Shown here: positions 63,986 to 64,000 of the stretch, piece after piece
Layout: every line of letters begins with the position of its first letter
How positions within the stretch are numbered: the stretch's first letter is position 1
DNA from: Bedellia somnulentella
Lineage: Eukaryota; Arthropoda; Insecta; Lepidoptera; Bedelliidae
Direction of reading: 5' to 3'
Length of the DNA stretch: 64,000 bases
Assembly (NCBI GenBank): GCA_963576735.1
Contig: OY755198.1
Coordinates: 4,154,001 to 4,218,000 of the forward strand
Position numbers and translations under genes: made by a program
Notes under the pieces: generated by a model
Database searches by the model: none
Seen by the model: the letters and a program-made list of their open reading frames with translations, nothing else
What the model was told of the DNA's origin: nothing

Positions 63986-64000
63986 TTTATTCATCATTAC

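Noticed and set aside
1..64000. CRISPR array
   Set aside because: The many short repeats are dispersed SINEs and microsatellites without regular repeat-spacer structure, and the DNA is animal.

Overview
The window looks like nuclear DNA of a lepidopteran insect (moth or butterfly). Bases for this: AT-rich sequence; short coding exons with GT-AG introns; a ZAD-type C2H2 zinc-finger gene architecture typical of insects; and a dense load of insect-type transposons (Copia, RTE, CR1/Daphne-like and Jockey-like LINEs, mariner, P/THAP9-like, tRNA-derived SINEs and many foldback MITEs). No bacterial gene, CRISPR array, rRNA or convincing functional tRNA was seen.

Host genes. (1) The left edge holds two exons of a minus-strand gene (1388-1489, 210-295) that leaves the window. 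Its N-terminus is coiled-coil and could be a MOCS3/Uba4-like enzyme. (2) A complete minus-strand ZAD-C2H2 gene, called gene A here, has eight exons from 24278 down to 8699. All splice phases agree, giving 658 aa with one ZAD and six C2H2 fingers. (3) A divergent paralogue, gene B, runs on the plus strand from 43089 to at least 58704. Seven exons have the same phases and nearly the same lengths. It holds one ZAD, four complete fingers and a fifth cut at an exon end, and continues past the right edge. (4) Between them, on the minus strand (42762-36309), lies a ten-exon THAP9/P-element-like transposase gene. Its splice signals are intact, but it has one frameshift, one in-frame stop and only the second half of the THAP domain.

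The 18.8 kb between genes A and B is almost entirely mobile DNA: a Copia element inside a MITE, three nested LINEs, more MITE copies, and the P-like gene. The introns of A and B are packed with repeats. S1 is a roughly 250-bp SINE-like element ending in (TATG)n, with about 30 copies or fragments. S2 is a roughly 360-bp tRNA-derived SINE with about 9 copies. Both share their 3' ends with an RTE LINE whose long copy sits at 33963-35093. A near full-length Jockey/CR1-type LINE (about 52215-56984) and a second, minus-strand Copia (59053-63471) fill the right third.

Genes A and B look like sequence-specific DNA-binding regulators produced by duplication. The rest is a stratified record of transposition in which target-site duplications and split repeats often give the order of events. 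Repeat boundaries were read by eye and may be off by 5 to 20 bases.
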